A DNA stretch of 60,000 bases, taken from contig RPFO01000276.1 in NCBI GenBank assembly GCA_009746045.1, positions 2,861,063-2,921,062 of the forward strand, in the 5' to 3' direction. The DNA is from Mesostigma viride. Its lineage: Eukaryota; Streptophyta; Mesostigmatophyceae; Mesostigmatales; Mesostigmataceae. A model generated the notes under the pieces. The model was not told the origin of the DNA and did not search any database. It saw only the letters and a list, made by a program, of their open reading frames with translations. Within the stretch, counting starts at the first letter, position 1; each line of letters starts with the position of its first letter. Made by a program: the position numbers and the translations under genes. This document shows, in pieces, positions 10,372-20,879 of the stretch.

Positions 10372-11651
10372 GACACGTGACTGTGTTACGTGAGCATAAG
10401 TCCTCAGTGGGAGGGGAACATGGGATGGACTGGATGGTATAAGCTATCTAGGTCCTAGTTACAGGGGTACGTGTGGGCACCGCGGCCCGAATCGCTATGC
10501 ATGCCATACTTGGTCACACGCGGAGCCCCCACAGGCTTGGGGGTGGTCTCCTTCATCACTACTTGCCATCTATCCTTGCGCACCATCTGCCTCCATATTA
10601 CAGACAAACCAGGAGGCGGCCCGGGGTGAGCCCGTCACGTCTAGTGTAGCACATGTCCATGCCTAGTCTATCACGAAAAGTCCACGGGTGGCGGCGGCCC
10701 TGCCGCGCGCGGCCGGGGGCACGCCAGGTGAGGACATATCGCCCAGGCTGGGCGGGCTTGGTGCCAGCTAGTCTATCTGATGTATCTACCTGATCTGTGC
10801 GGGCCAGGTGCCCGGCTAGGCCCAGGCGCCTGTGCCTAATAATGTGGGAAACATAGGGCAAATCAGCGTACAAATCCTCATTACTAATGTGCAAACCAAA
10901 GGGGATGTTAAGAGCCTAGCTTGCGCAACATCTTGGTGACGGCGCCGTCGAGTCGTTGCTCCAGCTCCTGCGTCAGTGTCCACGTCTCGGCGCCGTAGGT
11001 CAGGATCGTCAGAATGACGACCTTGAAGAGGTCACGCTTAATTGATGATCCGGGGTAGGGCGGGGTTGCTCCACCAGCGGCGGTGGTCATGGAGGTGCGC
11101 CCACGCCATGCCGATCCGTGTCGTCATGTCGTCCTCGCAGTCGGGAAGCCAACTGCCGAGCAGCTTGAAGCGGCCTGAAGGAGGGTAGTTGACCTATAGC
11201 TCGGCATCGTCTAAGAGGCGGAGTGTGGATGGGGGCCCTGCCATGCCGAGGGCCAGGGCCTCCGTTTTGGGGCTGATTTCTAGACCAACCGCCCGAGCCT
11301 CGAGCGCCAGGCAGTCCAGCCAAAGTTGGGCAGACTCCGGCTTCCGCGATCAGCGATGAGCGTGATGTCGTCGGCATAAATGAGGTCAGCTAGTAAATTC
11401 TGCTTGTTAGTCGGCCCCCCTTCCCCAAGCTCGTTCGTGATCGCTAGGCCAGGGGCACGGCCTGCAATGCTAGCAAAGCGAGCACGTGCCTGGCGCATAA
11501 CATAATCCACTACAGTAATAAACAGGTACAGCGACAGGACGCAAGGCCTGCCAGACGCCGGTCTGCAGTGGGCATGGCGGGGTAATGCCGTGTTGAGTGC
11601 GCACCGAAGTGGTCGACCCCTCATACAGTGTGCGGATGACGGTAATCAGGG
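10372..11651 (-). pseudogene. L1-like LINE ORF2, 3' part (RT core and C-terminus)
   Basis: Read on the minus strand from 11651. The first stretch 'ITVIRTLYEG' continues the RT fingers from 15102 onwards. Next come the RT motif-B-like region ('CVLSLYLF', 'VVDYVMRQ'), the catalytic motif C YADD ('LADLIYADDITLIA', about 11385), the post-RT motif 'ILTYGAETWTLTQ' (about 11010) and the C-terminal 'RHRRLGLAGHLAR' (about 10830). Several frameshifts make it a pseudogene. The gene is cut by the 3445-bp element at 11657-15101; the target duplication GAGTG lies in the codons between 'VPT' and 'LITV'. Confidence 0.8.
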
Positions 11652-11667
11652 GAGTGAGTTAGGTTAA

Positions 11668-13440
11668 GGGGACGTGGCGCGCCGAATATTTTCCGCGCGA
11701 AAAAATTCGCGGCACCGGCCGTACCGTGAAAAGTGGGTGCTCCGTGCGCGCACCACTTGCGGAAGTGGCCATGGCGACTGCGTTTAGGCGAAACTAGCAA
11801 TGTAGGGCTAGAGAAATGCAAAAAAAATGCTTGGATGTTGAAGACGATGATTTAATGATGTTGGATTGCGGCGGCAAGTGGCTGGTTTACAATGTCACTG
11901 CTTTCTTTTACTGCCATCGGCATGGGGGGTAATCTGCATTTTTTGGTCGCGCGGAATAAAATAGAATTCGTGATTGCGGCAGTAAATTCTCAGTTTTGGG
12001 GGTCTTTTTGACCGTGAAGGATGCATTCATATCGGTAGCATCGAATTCTAAACCGAACGGGTGCTTTTTGCTACATTTTCGGCCATTCTCGGTAAGTATT
12101 TTTTCAGGCCTGCGCAGTGCATGTCGGAACCTTCCATGGAAGAACGGCCGTTGTTGCGCGCCTGGGCGAGGGATCTACGAGGGCAAGGTATAGATTTGTG
12201 GCGACTGTTATCTACTATCAGTTCTTTCTTCGAAGAGCTCATCGTTCGAAGTTTTTTGCGTTCGTTTTGGTCAGTTTCCGCCAGTTAACTCTCCGTTGCT
12301 TGCCGTCGTGTTGACGAATACCTGGCAGCTTTAGCTTGTTTTCGTTGATGTCTTGATCAAATCCGCTTCAGTCTCAGCCGATAGATCCTAGGGAAGGCGT
12401 AAGGGATTTCATAGCACGTGTTCTGGCAAGGATGTTGTGCGTATGGACGCTTCTTGTTGTGTGATAGTGACGCACCCTTTCCTCGCAGCGGCATCACAGC
12501 GGTCAGAAGCTGAACGGCCGCCACTGGTTTCTTTGCATTTTATCGTGCAGGGAAGGAATTTTTTAAATCGACGATCATGTTGGAGATATTGCATTTGTGT
12601 GACTGCATGTAGATAGCTGCCATCATTGGTTTATTTGAGCTTTCCTTGTTATGATGATGTGACAAGACAGCAATGTTGCTGAGCCAACCATGGTTGACAT
12701 GGTTGACTGCATACAAGCTTTGTATGCCATGATCTCCTTGGTTCCTTGCCCTCCATAGTTCCAGTTTGTTGCCCATGTCGGGTAGGGCAGTTAAGGAGTT
12801 GTTGCTGTGTTGGTAAGCTTGGTTGGCATAACCCTTACAATCTAACCTGGGAGAAACATAGAAAATGCTGGTAATGCATGTTAGTGCCATAATCATTATT
12901 GCTATTCACGTACTTATAAGTCTGGCCATGCTCGAGGGACGGTGAAGGAGTATGAGGTGCGTGGCCACCCCTTTGTACTTCACAACATATTCAGCATGGA
13001 TTTGATCCATGTTGATGGCATGTAAAGTGTGATTGTGTTTACTTGCTTTCTGAGTGGTCCTTAGCGCCTTGTCAGGTAGTGAGTGGTCGTCTAGGAAACC
13101 CATCAGTGCGTGCCACAGTGACCCCCAACCTTGAGCATGTGTCGTCATCAGTGTGCTAGAGTTAATTATATGTGCTTTTGATCATAGATTTGCTGAGTTC
13201 TTGGCATGAAGTTTACAAGGTAACCTTGGGTAGAGTATAGTGTATGCTCTCTTGGCATGTATGCCTAGCGATCGTGTTGCTATGCTTGCGCTGGCAAGGT
13301 TGGCCATGCCGAGGGCAGGTGAGGGAAGATGTGGTGCCTAGCCGTTTGCTTATGTTTTGTGATCGAGTGGGGCATGCTTTCTGGCTTTTTGGATGGAAAA
13401 CAGCATGCCTAAGTGGCCATATACAAAGAAACCCCCCTTA
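11668..13440. other. interior of the 3.4-kb element, no recognised gene
   Basis: Short open frames only. A possible splice donor followed by a T-rich acceptor occurs at about 12090-12112 (GGTAAGTATTTTTTCAG), so a spliced gene cannot be excluded. The left subterminal 60 bp contain GC-rich inverted words (CGCGCC / GGCGCG, TTCCGCGCGAA). Confidence 0.4.
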
Positions 13441-13476
13441 AGCTTATGTTCAGGTTTTAGCACGCATAACCTTATT

Positions 13477-13862
13477 ACTTGAGCTAGACTTGTCGGAATG
13501 ACCTGTGTTAAGGGTGGCTGCCACGACGTGATGCAAAGGGAGGGGCAGGGGGACGATGGGGAAGGTAGTAGTGATGATGAGAATGATGTTGATGATATTC
13601 CTTGCCTTGCATGTGCGTCCCCGGATGAAATTGACGGTGTCCCTTTCCTGCTGTGCAGCACATTCGGGTGCAAGGGAGGACTGCATGGGTGCTGCGCTGA
13701 CCCCCCGTTGACTAAGGAGCCCAAGGGGGATTGGTTTTGCCCTGCCTGCCTTGTGCAGGATGCTTACAAGGGCTGATATAGTGACATTTTCTGTTTTAGC
13801 GGGCATTTTTCTGAAAACACGTCTGACGCAATAACTTGAGCTAGACTTGTCGGAATGACCTG
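13477..13862. repeat. 29-bp direct repeats flanking the PHD ORF
   Basis: An identical 29-bp word beginning ACTTGAGCTAGACTTGTCGG occurs at 13477-13505 and 13834-13862. The first copy contains the ATG of the PHD ORF. A related word in the opposite orientation lies at about 57718-57755. Confidence 0.85.
13498..13776 (+). CDS. PHD-finger protein encoded in a DNA element
   Basis: A 92-residue open frame. After an acidic stretch (residues 18-35, rich in D, E and S) there is a complete PHD zinc-finger pattern: CLAC, then LLCSTFGC, then LHGCC and finally WFCPAC, which supplies the C4-H-C3 ligands in the right order, with the tryptophan two residues before the last cysteine pair. PHD fingers of this kind usually read the methylation state of histone H3 tails. 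The ORF is within the 3.4-kb mobile element and stops shortly after the finger, so it may be one exon of a larger protein or a stand-alone targeting module. PHD fingers are known in some retroelements and DNA transposons; a role in choosing insertion sites is inference. Confidence 0.7.
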   Translation: MTCVKGGCHDVMQREGQGDDGEGSSDDENDVDDIPCLACASPDEIDGVPFLLCSTFGCKGGLHGCCADPPLTKEPKGDWFCPACLVQDAYKG

Positions 13863-14299
13863 GGACTTGGAACACTGCTGTCCCCCTGTTAGCCGGAATT
13901 TTTGTTGATTTTGTGGCCTTATCGGAAGTGTTTATGATATGTTTATTCCCAATGTCCGGTAAAAAATGACCTGTTTTGCGGGAAAATTAATAACTGTTCA
14001 AGGTTTTGCCATTTCCATGATGTAAATAGCTCAGCAAGCTACAAACTCAGGGAACTATATGACCTTGATTTTTGGTAGCCAACAAATAAGTGCATTGGCT
14101 GGGGCATACCCAGCCCTAATTAGCGTCTTTTGCTATTTATAGCGCATTATTGGCGTATATATGGGGGTAGTACCCCCAACAAGTGCATGGACAACTCACT
14201 AGAGATGTTATTTAGTGCCCCCAATCATAATTCAGCATTGTGCAAATGAATTTCAAGTGATATTAGCATATGTCAGATTATTTGGGTTTTGGGGTGCCA

Positions 14300-14505
14300 C
14301 CTCCCCTTAAATAGTGCCGGAACCTTTTTGCCGTTGGGGCAAATCGGTCCGGAACACTATTTTGCCCGGAATAACCACTTCCGAGCACCCAAGTTAATTC
14401 GGCCGAATTAACTTGGGTGCTCGGAAGTGGTTATTCCGGGCAAAATAGTGTTCCGGACCGATTTGCCCCAACGGCAAAAAGGTTCCGGCACTATTTAACC
14501 TAACT
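14300..14505. repeat. palindrome P1 of the 3.4-kb element
   Basis: A near-perfect palindrome centred at 14402/14403 (TTCGGCCGAA). Its right end carries the TTAACCTAACT terminus; on the left the last seven bases are replaced. Confidence 0.9.
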
Positions 14506-14642
14506 AAAACCTGGCCCCGTGGAGGGGGAGTCGAATAGACCTGGAGACAACCGCCTGCATGGGCTACTGCACGCAAATGATATTGCGCCGGAACTGTCTC
14601 TGGCAGGTTTCGAACCCCTGACCTCCAAGGTGCACAGGTCTT

Positions 14643-14848
14643 AGTTAGGTTAAATAGTGCCGGAACCTTTTTGCCGTTGGGGCAAATCGGTCCGGAACAC
14701 TATTTTGCCCGGAATAACCACTTCCGAGCACCCAAGTTAATTCGGCCGAATTAACTTGGGTGCTCGGAAGTGGTTATTCCGGGCAAAATAGTGTTCCGGA
14801 CCGATTTGCCCCAACGGCAAAAAGGTTCCGGCACTATTTAACCTAACT
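14643..14848. repeat. palindrome P2 of the 3.4-kb element
   Basis: A complete 206-bp palindrome from AGTTAGGTTAA to TTAACCTAACT, centred at 14745/14746. It is also the axis of a larger palindrome: the spacer to its left (14506-14642) is repeated in reverse to its right (14849-14981). Confidence 0.93.
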
Positions 14849-14981
14849 AAGACCTGTGCACCTTGGAGGTCAGGGGTTCGAAACCTGCCAGAGACAGTTC
14901 CGGCGCAATATCATTTGCGTGCAGTAGCCCAGGCGGTTGTCTCCAGGTCTATTCGACTCCCCCTCCACGGGGCCAGGTTTT
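14849..14981 (+). other. spacer with tRNA-like B-box, mirrored at 14506-14642
   Basis: Begins AAGACCTGTG directly after the palindrome end, as in the spacer at 6659 (AAGACCTCG). It contains GGTTCGAAACC (14875-14885), a good B-box/T-loop match; the mirrored spacer has the same on the minus strand at 14606-14616. No full tRNA cloverleaf can be drawn. Confidence 0.45.
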
Positions 14982-15101
14982 AGTTAGGTTAAATAGTGCC
15001 GGAACCTTTTTGCCGTTGGGGCAAATCGGTCCGGAACACTATTTTGCCCGGAATAACCACTTCCGAGCACCCAAGTTAATTCGGCACTATTTAACCTAAC
15101 T
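14982..15101. repeat. palindrome P3, internally deleted; right end of the element
   Basis: The left arm of the palindrome is complete to its centre; most of the right arm is missing, so it jumps from AAGTTAATTCGG to CACTATTTAACCTAACT. This forms the right terminus next to the GAGTG duplication. Confidence 0.88.
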
Positions 15102-15590
15102 GAGTGGGGACGCGAGCGCGAGCAAGTACAGCCCATAGAGCGTCCCAGAGGACAGAATCAAAAGCCTTGATGAAGTCGACAAAGATCAGGATGGCGGGAA
15201 ACTCACCAGGTTGCAGGAGAGCGATTTCCTCGAAGAGGCGACGCGCGACGAAGATGGCCATGACGGTGTTGCGCCCATGAGGACGGAAGCCCATTTGACT
15301 TTCCCCAAGGTGACAGTCAAGAGCAGAACGAAGGCGGTTGAGGATCATGCGCATGAACAACTTGAGTGCGGCGCTCTGGATGCAGACTCCTCTGTAGTTG
15401 GCGGGGTCGTCCTGCAGGGGAACCTTTGTTTTTGTACAGCATAATACGGTAGCTGTGCTGCCACTCAGGAATCGGCGGCGCGTCGGCAAGCAGGATCCGG
15501 TTGCAGACGTCAAGCAGGAACCCCGTGAGCGCCGTCAGCTTAATCACCGGGCTGGGAGCTGGTCAGGTCCAACGGCGGCATAGAAGAGCC
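15102..15590 (-). pseudogene. L1-like LINE ORF2, 5' part of the RT domain
   Basis: On the minus strand this encodes the start of a non-LTR reverse transcriptase: 'ANYRGVCIQSAALKLF' (motif 1/2), 'GFRPHGRNTVMAIF' (motif 2a) and motif A 'LIFVDFIKAFDSVLW' with the catalytic aspartate. It continues at 11651 after the inserted element. The endonuclease domain expected upstream is absent, so the copy is 5'-truncated near 15590. One frameshift lies near 15430. Confidence 0.85.
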
Positions 15591-15609
15591 ATGCTGATCT
15601 TCCCCCCTA

Positions 15610-15960
15610 TGTCTGCGCTTTTAGGTAGGTGCTTGAATACATAGTGGGCGGACTTGCTTAAGCAGCACACCACCTCCACCACCTCCACCATCTCGGCACA
15701 ACTCAAGCAACAAGCCCTCGATCGACCTTCGCGCGAGGAAGCCGACATCGCCCGGCGCAGCCACAATGTCATCGTCAAGCACTTCGACCAGCCGGCAGGT
15801 GAGACCTCCTCGAGCCTTCTTGAGGCATTTAAGCGCGACATTTTTGCCCCCATGTTACTCACTGGTGAGCTGGACATCATTGTCGGCTGTCCGCCTCCCC
15901 CGCGCGCGGGGGAAGGCTGGCCCGGCACCCGTGCTCCTCACCTTTAACAGACTGTTAAGT
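15610..15960 (+). mobile_element. L1-like ORF1 fragment (RRM part)
   Basis: Encodes 'EEADIARRSHNVIVKHFDQ' and 'LLEAFKRDIFAPMLL', which align with the RRM-like part of the ORF1 copy at 9620-9760, followed by the proline-rich stretch seen in the other copies. It is truncated at both ends. Confidence 0.55.
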
Positions 15961-15964
15961 ACAT

Positions 15965-16960
15965 GGCGGACAAGGTGGCGGACAAGCTGGCTTATAGTAG
16001 TCCGCTGACCCATTTTTGGCACTTTCATACAGTACCCCTGGAAATGAAAAAAATCATAACTCACAGGCCACAACTCCAAATACCCCCAACCAAGATGCTA
16101 GTAGGAGTATCTACGTTTCAAGGGCTTTCAGAATATATGCAATAATACCACGGCTTTATCAAAGCATTTGGATGATAGCTCTACTCAAAGTTGGCCAAAA
16201 GACGATCTTTTTTCCCCAAGGAAAAGTCTACCCCCCCCGAACTTTCCAGGTAGGGTAGGGAATCTCAATATCAACATTGGACAACTTAGTTGGATAGTCC
16301 AATGGTGGTTTCCTTGGGTCAGACCATCCGGATAACCCATTAGACCTATCTATATAAGGTGCTCATATGCGTGTGTGGGTTACGCGCGCGTAAACAGCCA
16401 TCTATGACATGCAATACAAGAATGCATTATAACAGGAGCTATAAAAGATTGCCAAAGATGCTGGAATACAAACATGTTGCCTACCTGCATTAACGAAATG
16501 ATATGCTCCAAAGAAATGCCATAAACTGGTCACTTTCAGGGCTAATACCGCTCTTGACAGCAGGCATGGAAGCTTGCTAAAAATCTCGTCAAATATAATG
16601 CATGGGAGACGTATTCCGCTGCAAAAGACACGCAAACACGTTGCCGTACCTGGCTCGTTCACGTCCTGACCGGATTCCAGTGGCCGGGACCCTCATATCT
16701 CACACATACCATTGCTTTACAGGCATAGGTCGCCATAGCCGCATCATGCATGCATCCTTAATGATTACCAGTTGATGCTGCGTTCAAAGATTACCTATAA
16801 ACGCGTCCGCATTCCCAGCAAACGCATCAGCGGAGATCCCGTACCTTATCTGGATGCTTGGGCTGGCGCAGACTGCCCGGCCATGAGGATAAAATGGAAA
16901 TGTGATAAGCGAATACTCATCTGGCACTGACGACCAAGAAGGCAGTATTTTTCCACCTCA
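15965..16960. other. no recognisable gene
   Basis: AT-rich sequence with short open frames only. Nothing beyond the flanking elements is visible. Confidence 0.4.
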
Positions 16961-16971
16961 ATGTTCCCAAT

Positions 16972-17617
16972 GGCGCCGAGGCGTGGACACTCACACCCAA
17001 ACTGGCAGCTACATAGGCTAGACGGCACGTTTTACAGGATGCTCCGACAGGTCCTTAACGTAGGTTTTTCAGAGCGTCCGTCATCAGAGTCTTGTATCAT
17101 GGCATGCCTCGTATTTCGGACGAGATTAGGCAGCGTAGGATAGCATTTGTAGGACACCTTGCTCGCACCAGCCAGGTCGACACCGCCCTTGGTCTGGCCG
17201 GCCCCCAGCGGCTTGGCCAGCCAGGGCGACACATTCTGACCTGGCCTGGCCCCGAGGGCATTCCCAAAAGGGTAGGGAAACCTGTCACGAACTACACCCA
17301 GATGTTGCTGGACGACCTAGTGGTCCCAGCCCAGTTTGAGTACCGCATCCACTCTCTCTCCCGTCTTTGGACTGCCATGCAGGACAAGACGCGGTGGAAG
17401 AAGATTGTCAAGGCGCAAACGCCCGACCCTGTGGGCAAGCCCCCTCCCCCCAAGCGGAGGAGGCGTTTTGATGAGTAGTGTAGTGAGGATTTTCTAGACT
17501 AGATAGCTTAGAGATAGGATAGTTCGATTACGCGGCTTCCCCCACCCCATGCATCCATCATGGAATATGTGCTACATGATCTCCCCACGGAGGCATGTTA
17601 TAATTTAATTTAATTTA
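16972..17617 (+). mobile_element. 5'-truncated LINE ORF2 C-terminus with (AATTT)n-type tail
   Basis: Flanked by an 11-bp duplication ATGTTCCCAAT (16961-16971 and 17618-17628). It encodes, with one frameshift near 17065, the post-RT region 'LDGTFYRMLRQVLNV', then 'IRQRRIAFVGHLAR' and the true C-terminus ending KRRRRFDE at 17478. The 3' UTR carries the stem-loop CTCCCCACGGAG (17581-17592) and a TTTAA-rich tail. The same 3' end occurs at 33733-33908. Confidence 0.9.
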
Positions 17618-17629
17618 ATGTTCCCAATC

Positions 17630-17995
17630 CTACAAGTTTGGCCATGCCTGACCTACGAAAATCACGCATCATCATTCTGAGCACCATTCTAAAACGTTTC
17701 TAGCCGCGAGACGCAAAATTTCCCTGATAACGGCACGTTGGCAGCCATATCTCGTCCGTACGCGCGCGCGAGTGAAAATTTCCCGCCAAAGTCACGTGAC
17801 CCCCTATGATTACAGCCCTATAATTACCAGCCTATGGCGGATATTACCCCCAAACCTATGCATCACCTTCGTCCCTAAGTGTTCCCGGACCCACCGGACA
17901 ACTGTCCTCCGTCACAAGTGGCGCGGCGCTCTCGGCGCGGCGCGAAATTCGACCGTAATTAGTCAAACCCCCCGACAGGTCGGGGGGGTAGCGGA
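17630..17995. other. no recognisable gene
   Basis: Mixed-composition spacer. Only short frames, no domain seen. Confidence 0.4.
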
Positions 17996-17999
17996 CTAA

Positions 18000-18210
18000 G
18001 GGTTAAATGCCGCAAGAAGCTCTCGGAGACTCGCTTCACACTGGACGACGACTTGACCCTGGCCCAGCAACAGCGGCGACGCGAGCTATGGCCGACCTAC
18101 CTTCAGCTCCGGCAGAGTGCAAGGGGGAAGCCGGTATACTGGAGGGGGGCGGTCATCCACGTTGACCACAAGCCCTAACAGCCCCCTCCTGCCACCTCAG
18201 ACTAGGAATA
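18000..18210 (+). mobile_element. L1-like ORF1 end, split from its 3' region by a LINE
   Basis: Encodes 'TLDDDLTLAQQQ' type sequence and the basic end of ORF1. Its 3' noncoding region resumes at 20616 after the LINE insertion (18224-20602) and runs to about 20870, with the hairpin GCAGAGAG..CTCTCTGC at 20773-20791. Confidence 0.6.
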
Positions 18211-18223
18211 TATATACCAGTAG

Positions 18224-20468
18224 CGCGGCTGGTCGCGTTCCTCCCGCTGCGCGCGAGTGGTTAGCGGGCGCTCGCCTCCTCGCTCTGCTCAAGGGTGTCT
18301 TGCCCCCCCCCGAGGGCAAGGTGCGCCCGATCGCCTGCGGTGAGGTGCTCCGCAAGCTCGTGGGCAAAGTGATCTGCCGCCAAAAGGCGCCCGAGCTCCG
18401 TGCCTTTTTCTGCCCGCCCCTCGCAGCGGGTGAGACCTCGGTGGCGGCCCAGCTGGGGGTGACGACTCCAGGCGGGGCGGATATCCTCATCCATTCGGTG
18501 CAGGCCTACCTCGAGGCCCACCCCACCCACGCTGTCGTCAAGGTCGACTGCCACAACGCGTTCAACAGTCTGTCCCGCGCCAGCATGTTTGCGGCCGTCA
18601 TGGAGTCCTTCGAGGACTTGTACGCTTGGACAGCCGTGTGCTACGGCCAGCCCGGCCAACTGGTTCACATCATGGAGGACGGCACTCGCGGCGGCCTGCT
18701 GTCGCGGTCGGGCACCCAGCAAGGGGACCCCCTGGGACCCCTGTACTTTGCCGCCCCCCTCCAGGGTTGCCTCCAAGCGGTCCATGCTGCCCACCCGGCG
18801 GTCGCTATTCAGGCCTACTTGGATGATATCTACCTGCTGGGCCCTGTGCCGGACACCACCGCGGCTCTGCTGGCACTGCAGACCGCGGTGGCCGACATCA
18901 ACCTCCAGTTGACCCTTGCCAAGTGCGCGGTGTACTCGCCCCAAGGTGATTGCTCCGGCTTTCCGCCCCAGCTCTTGGGCCGGGACGAGCGCCTCCATGG
19001 GTTGGATGTCCTCGGCGTTCCGGTTGGCGACCCCGCGTTTGTCATCGATGCTCTGCGGGCCGCCCTCGAGGCACGCACTGAGGTACTGCCCTTGATTGCG
19101 CGCCTTCATGATTCGCAGACCAAGGGTCTGCTTCTGTGGTTTTGCGCTCACCCTCGCGTCGTTCACTGGCTCCGGGGCGCTCTTCCGTCTCAGGTCCGGC
19201 TGGCCGCCGAGGGCCACGACGAACGCATCCAGTCGGCCTTGGCGCAGCTGGTCCCGGGCCCCGACCTCCCGCCACATGCTATTCGCATTGCCTCCCTGCC
19301 TGCACGGATGGGTGGCTGCGGTCTGACTCGTGCCGCCCGGCTGGCCCCAGCAGCCTTTTTGGGCTCCGTCGCTCAGTCGTGGGCGGAAAGCTGCCGGCTC
19401 CTGCCCCTTTTGGCAACGGCAGCGCCTGACCTCCTGGACCCCAGCAGCCCTTTGCCCTTCGTCACCGCCATCCAGGAGGCCTATGCTGAGATCCAGCAGG
19501 CCTGTTCTCCCGTCCGTGCCGCTCAGGCGGTACAGCGCCACCTCCCTCGCGGCACTCCCTCGGTCGCCTCCGTTCAATCTCCCGCCGCATTCCCTGCTCG
19601 CGTCATCGATAAACACCAGAAAACCTACGCGGGTATTCTGCACACGGCTGATTGGATTGCTCTTTTCGCGGACCTCAACGCCCAGGGACGTGCGTGGCTG
19701 TTCTCGCTTTCCTTGCGGAGTGTGGGCTCGGCGTACCTTCGTGCTCTTCCCATGGCCCCCCCATTCGCCTTGGCTCCCAGCCACTACTCGGTGGCGCTCC
19801 GGCACCAGCTATTTGCCCCGCAGCCTCTTGTTCCGGCCGGGCGGCCTTGTGGTAGCTGTGGGCAGCCGCTGGATCCCACGGGGACTCACTACCTTGCCTG
19901 CATGGGGGGCCAACAGAATCAGAATTGGTATTTGTATTTGCACACTGTCCTCCTGACGGTGGTGCTCGCCATGATTCGGTCGGTTTTCCCCCACGCGAAC
20001 ATCCGGTCCGAGGATGCGGATGGCGCTGCCTTCTATTCCCCCAACCACCGGCCTGACATCGTGGTGCTGGACTTTGAGGGGGGTGGCCGGCATCTGCTTA
20101 TTGACGTTTCGGTGGCGCGGCCCTTGGCTCTTAGCCACGTGGCTGGGGCCTCCCTCACGGCAGGTTACACGGCGGACCGGGCGGAGCGGGCCAAGCTCCT
20201 GGCCTACGGCGACGTCGGGCACCATCGTGTGGTGCCCTTTGTCCTGGAGGAGTTTGGGGCCATGGGGCCCCTGACCTCCGCCTTCTTCAAGGAGTGTTGC
20301 CGGCTCCGGGAGGACCGGCTGGACCTGGAGGGCCAGCGGGCCCCATGGTCGGCGCGGACCTGGACGTCATATTGGCGTCAGCGCTTGTCGGTGGCGCTGA
20401 CTCGGGCCATGGCGGACATCATGCTCCGCCGTACGCGGGCTGATTTTGCGGTGCAGCAGGGCTATTAG
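18224..20468 (+). CDS. reverse transcriptase plus restriction-like endonuclease (LINE ORF)
   Basis: An uninterrupted frame of about 748 residues, 5'-truncated by incomplete insertion, so no native start remains. The RT has finger motifs ('EGKVRPIACGEVLRKLVGK'), motif A 'VVKVDCHNAFNSLSR', motif B 'GTQQGDPLGPLYF' and the catalytic 'AYLDDIYLLG' (aspartates encoded at 18822-18827). The C-terminal part has a zinc-knuckle-like CGSCGQPLDPTGTHYLAC (from 19848) followed by 'RPDIVVLDF' and 'LLIDVSVARP' (from 20049). This is the PD-(D/E)xK pattern of the restriction-like endonuclease found in R2/NeSL/CRE-type LINEs, where it nicks the target DNA to prime reverse transcription. No RNase H was seen. The intact frame suggests a recent insertion. 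Confidence 0.9.
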
Positions 20469-20602
20469 GTTCCTCCCGTTAGGCGTTTCCATTGGTCTTA
20501 TCGTAGTATAGAGCTTTGACATGGCTCTGTATATAGGTTTATAGCTGGGCGTTTGCTTTGGTTTGAGTGATTTCACTCTGCTGTAAGTAATTATATTTTT
20601 AA
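18224..20602 (+). mobile_element. REL-endonuclease non-LTR retrotransposon (5'-truncated)
   Basis: Flanked by a 13-bp duplication TATATACCAGTAG (18211-18223 and 20603-20615). The element is inserted between the ORF1 end and the 3' region of an L1-like element. It has one open frame to 20468 and a 134-bp 3' UTR. Two truncated copies of its 3' end lie at 1240-2330 and one at 55690-55975. Confidence 0.92.
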
Positions 20603-20879
20603 TATATACCAGTAGTGTAGATTAGTTAGTAAGGCTTAGCCTAGCATGTGGCCCCCGCGCATGTGCGCCCATAATGGCCCCCATGGATGATGCCTTCAAC
20701 ATTTAGCCATGCTATGTCTATAATGGGACCCCCATGGATGTTGCATTAAGAATTTAGCCATGCTATGCCTATGCAGAGAGATGCTCTCTGCCAAGAAGCC
20801 ATGCCCTAGCCCTTGTATAGCCATGATGATCTTCCTCCCCCGTTCCAGGATCCCCCCCTTAGGCGGGTTGAACCTGAGA

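Larger units (their letters stand above)
11657..15101. mobile_element. 3.4-kb DNA element with AGTTAGGTTAA ends, PHD ORF and nested palindromes
   Basis: Inserted into an L1-like RT gene. The two ends are perfect 11-bp inverted repeats (AGTTAGGTTAA at 11657-11667 and its complement at 15091-15101). They are flanked by a 5-bp duplication GAGTG (11652-11656 and 15102-15106). Removing the element and one duplication copy restores an uninterrupted RT frame. The interior holds a PHD-finger ORF (13498-13776), long stretches without clear coding, and on the right three related palindromes with tRNA-like spacers. No transposase motif was recognised; if one exists it is split by introns or absent. It shares its end type and palindrome words with 6445-7072. 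The superfamily is not assigned. Confidence 0.88.

Noticed and set aside
18261-19805. 514-codon open frame on the minus strand
   Set aside because: It lies opposite the intact RT frame in very GC-rich DNA; the plus strand has all the RT and endonuclease motifs.
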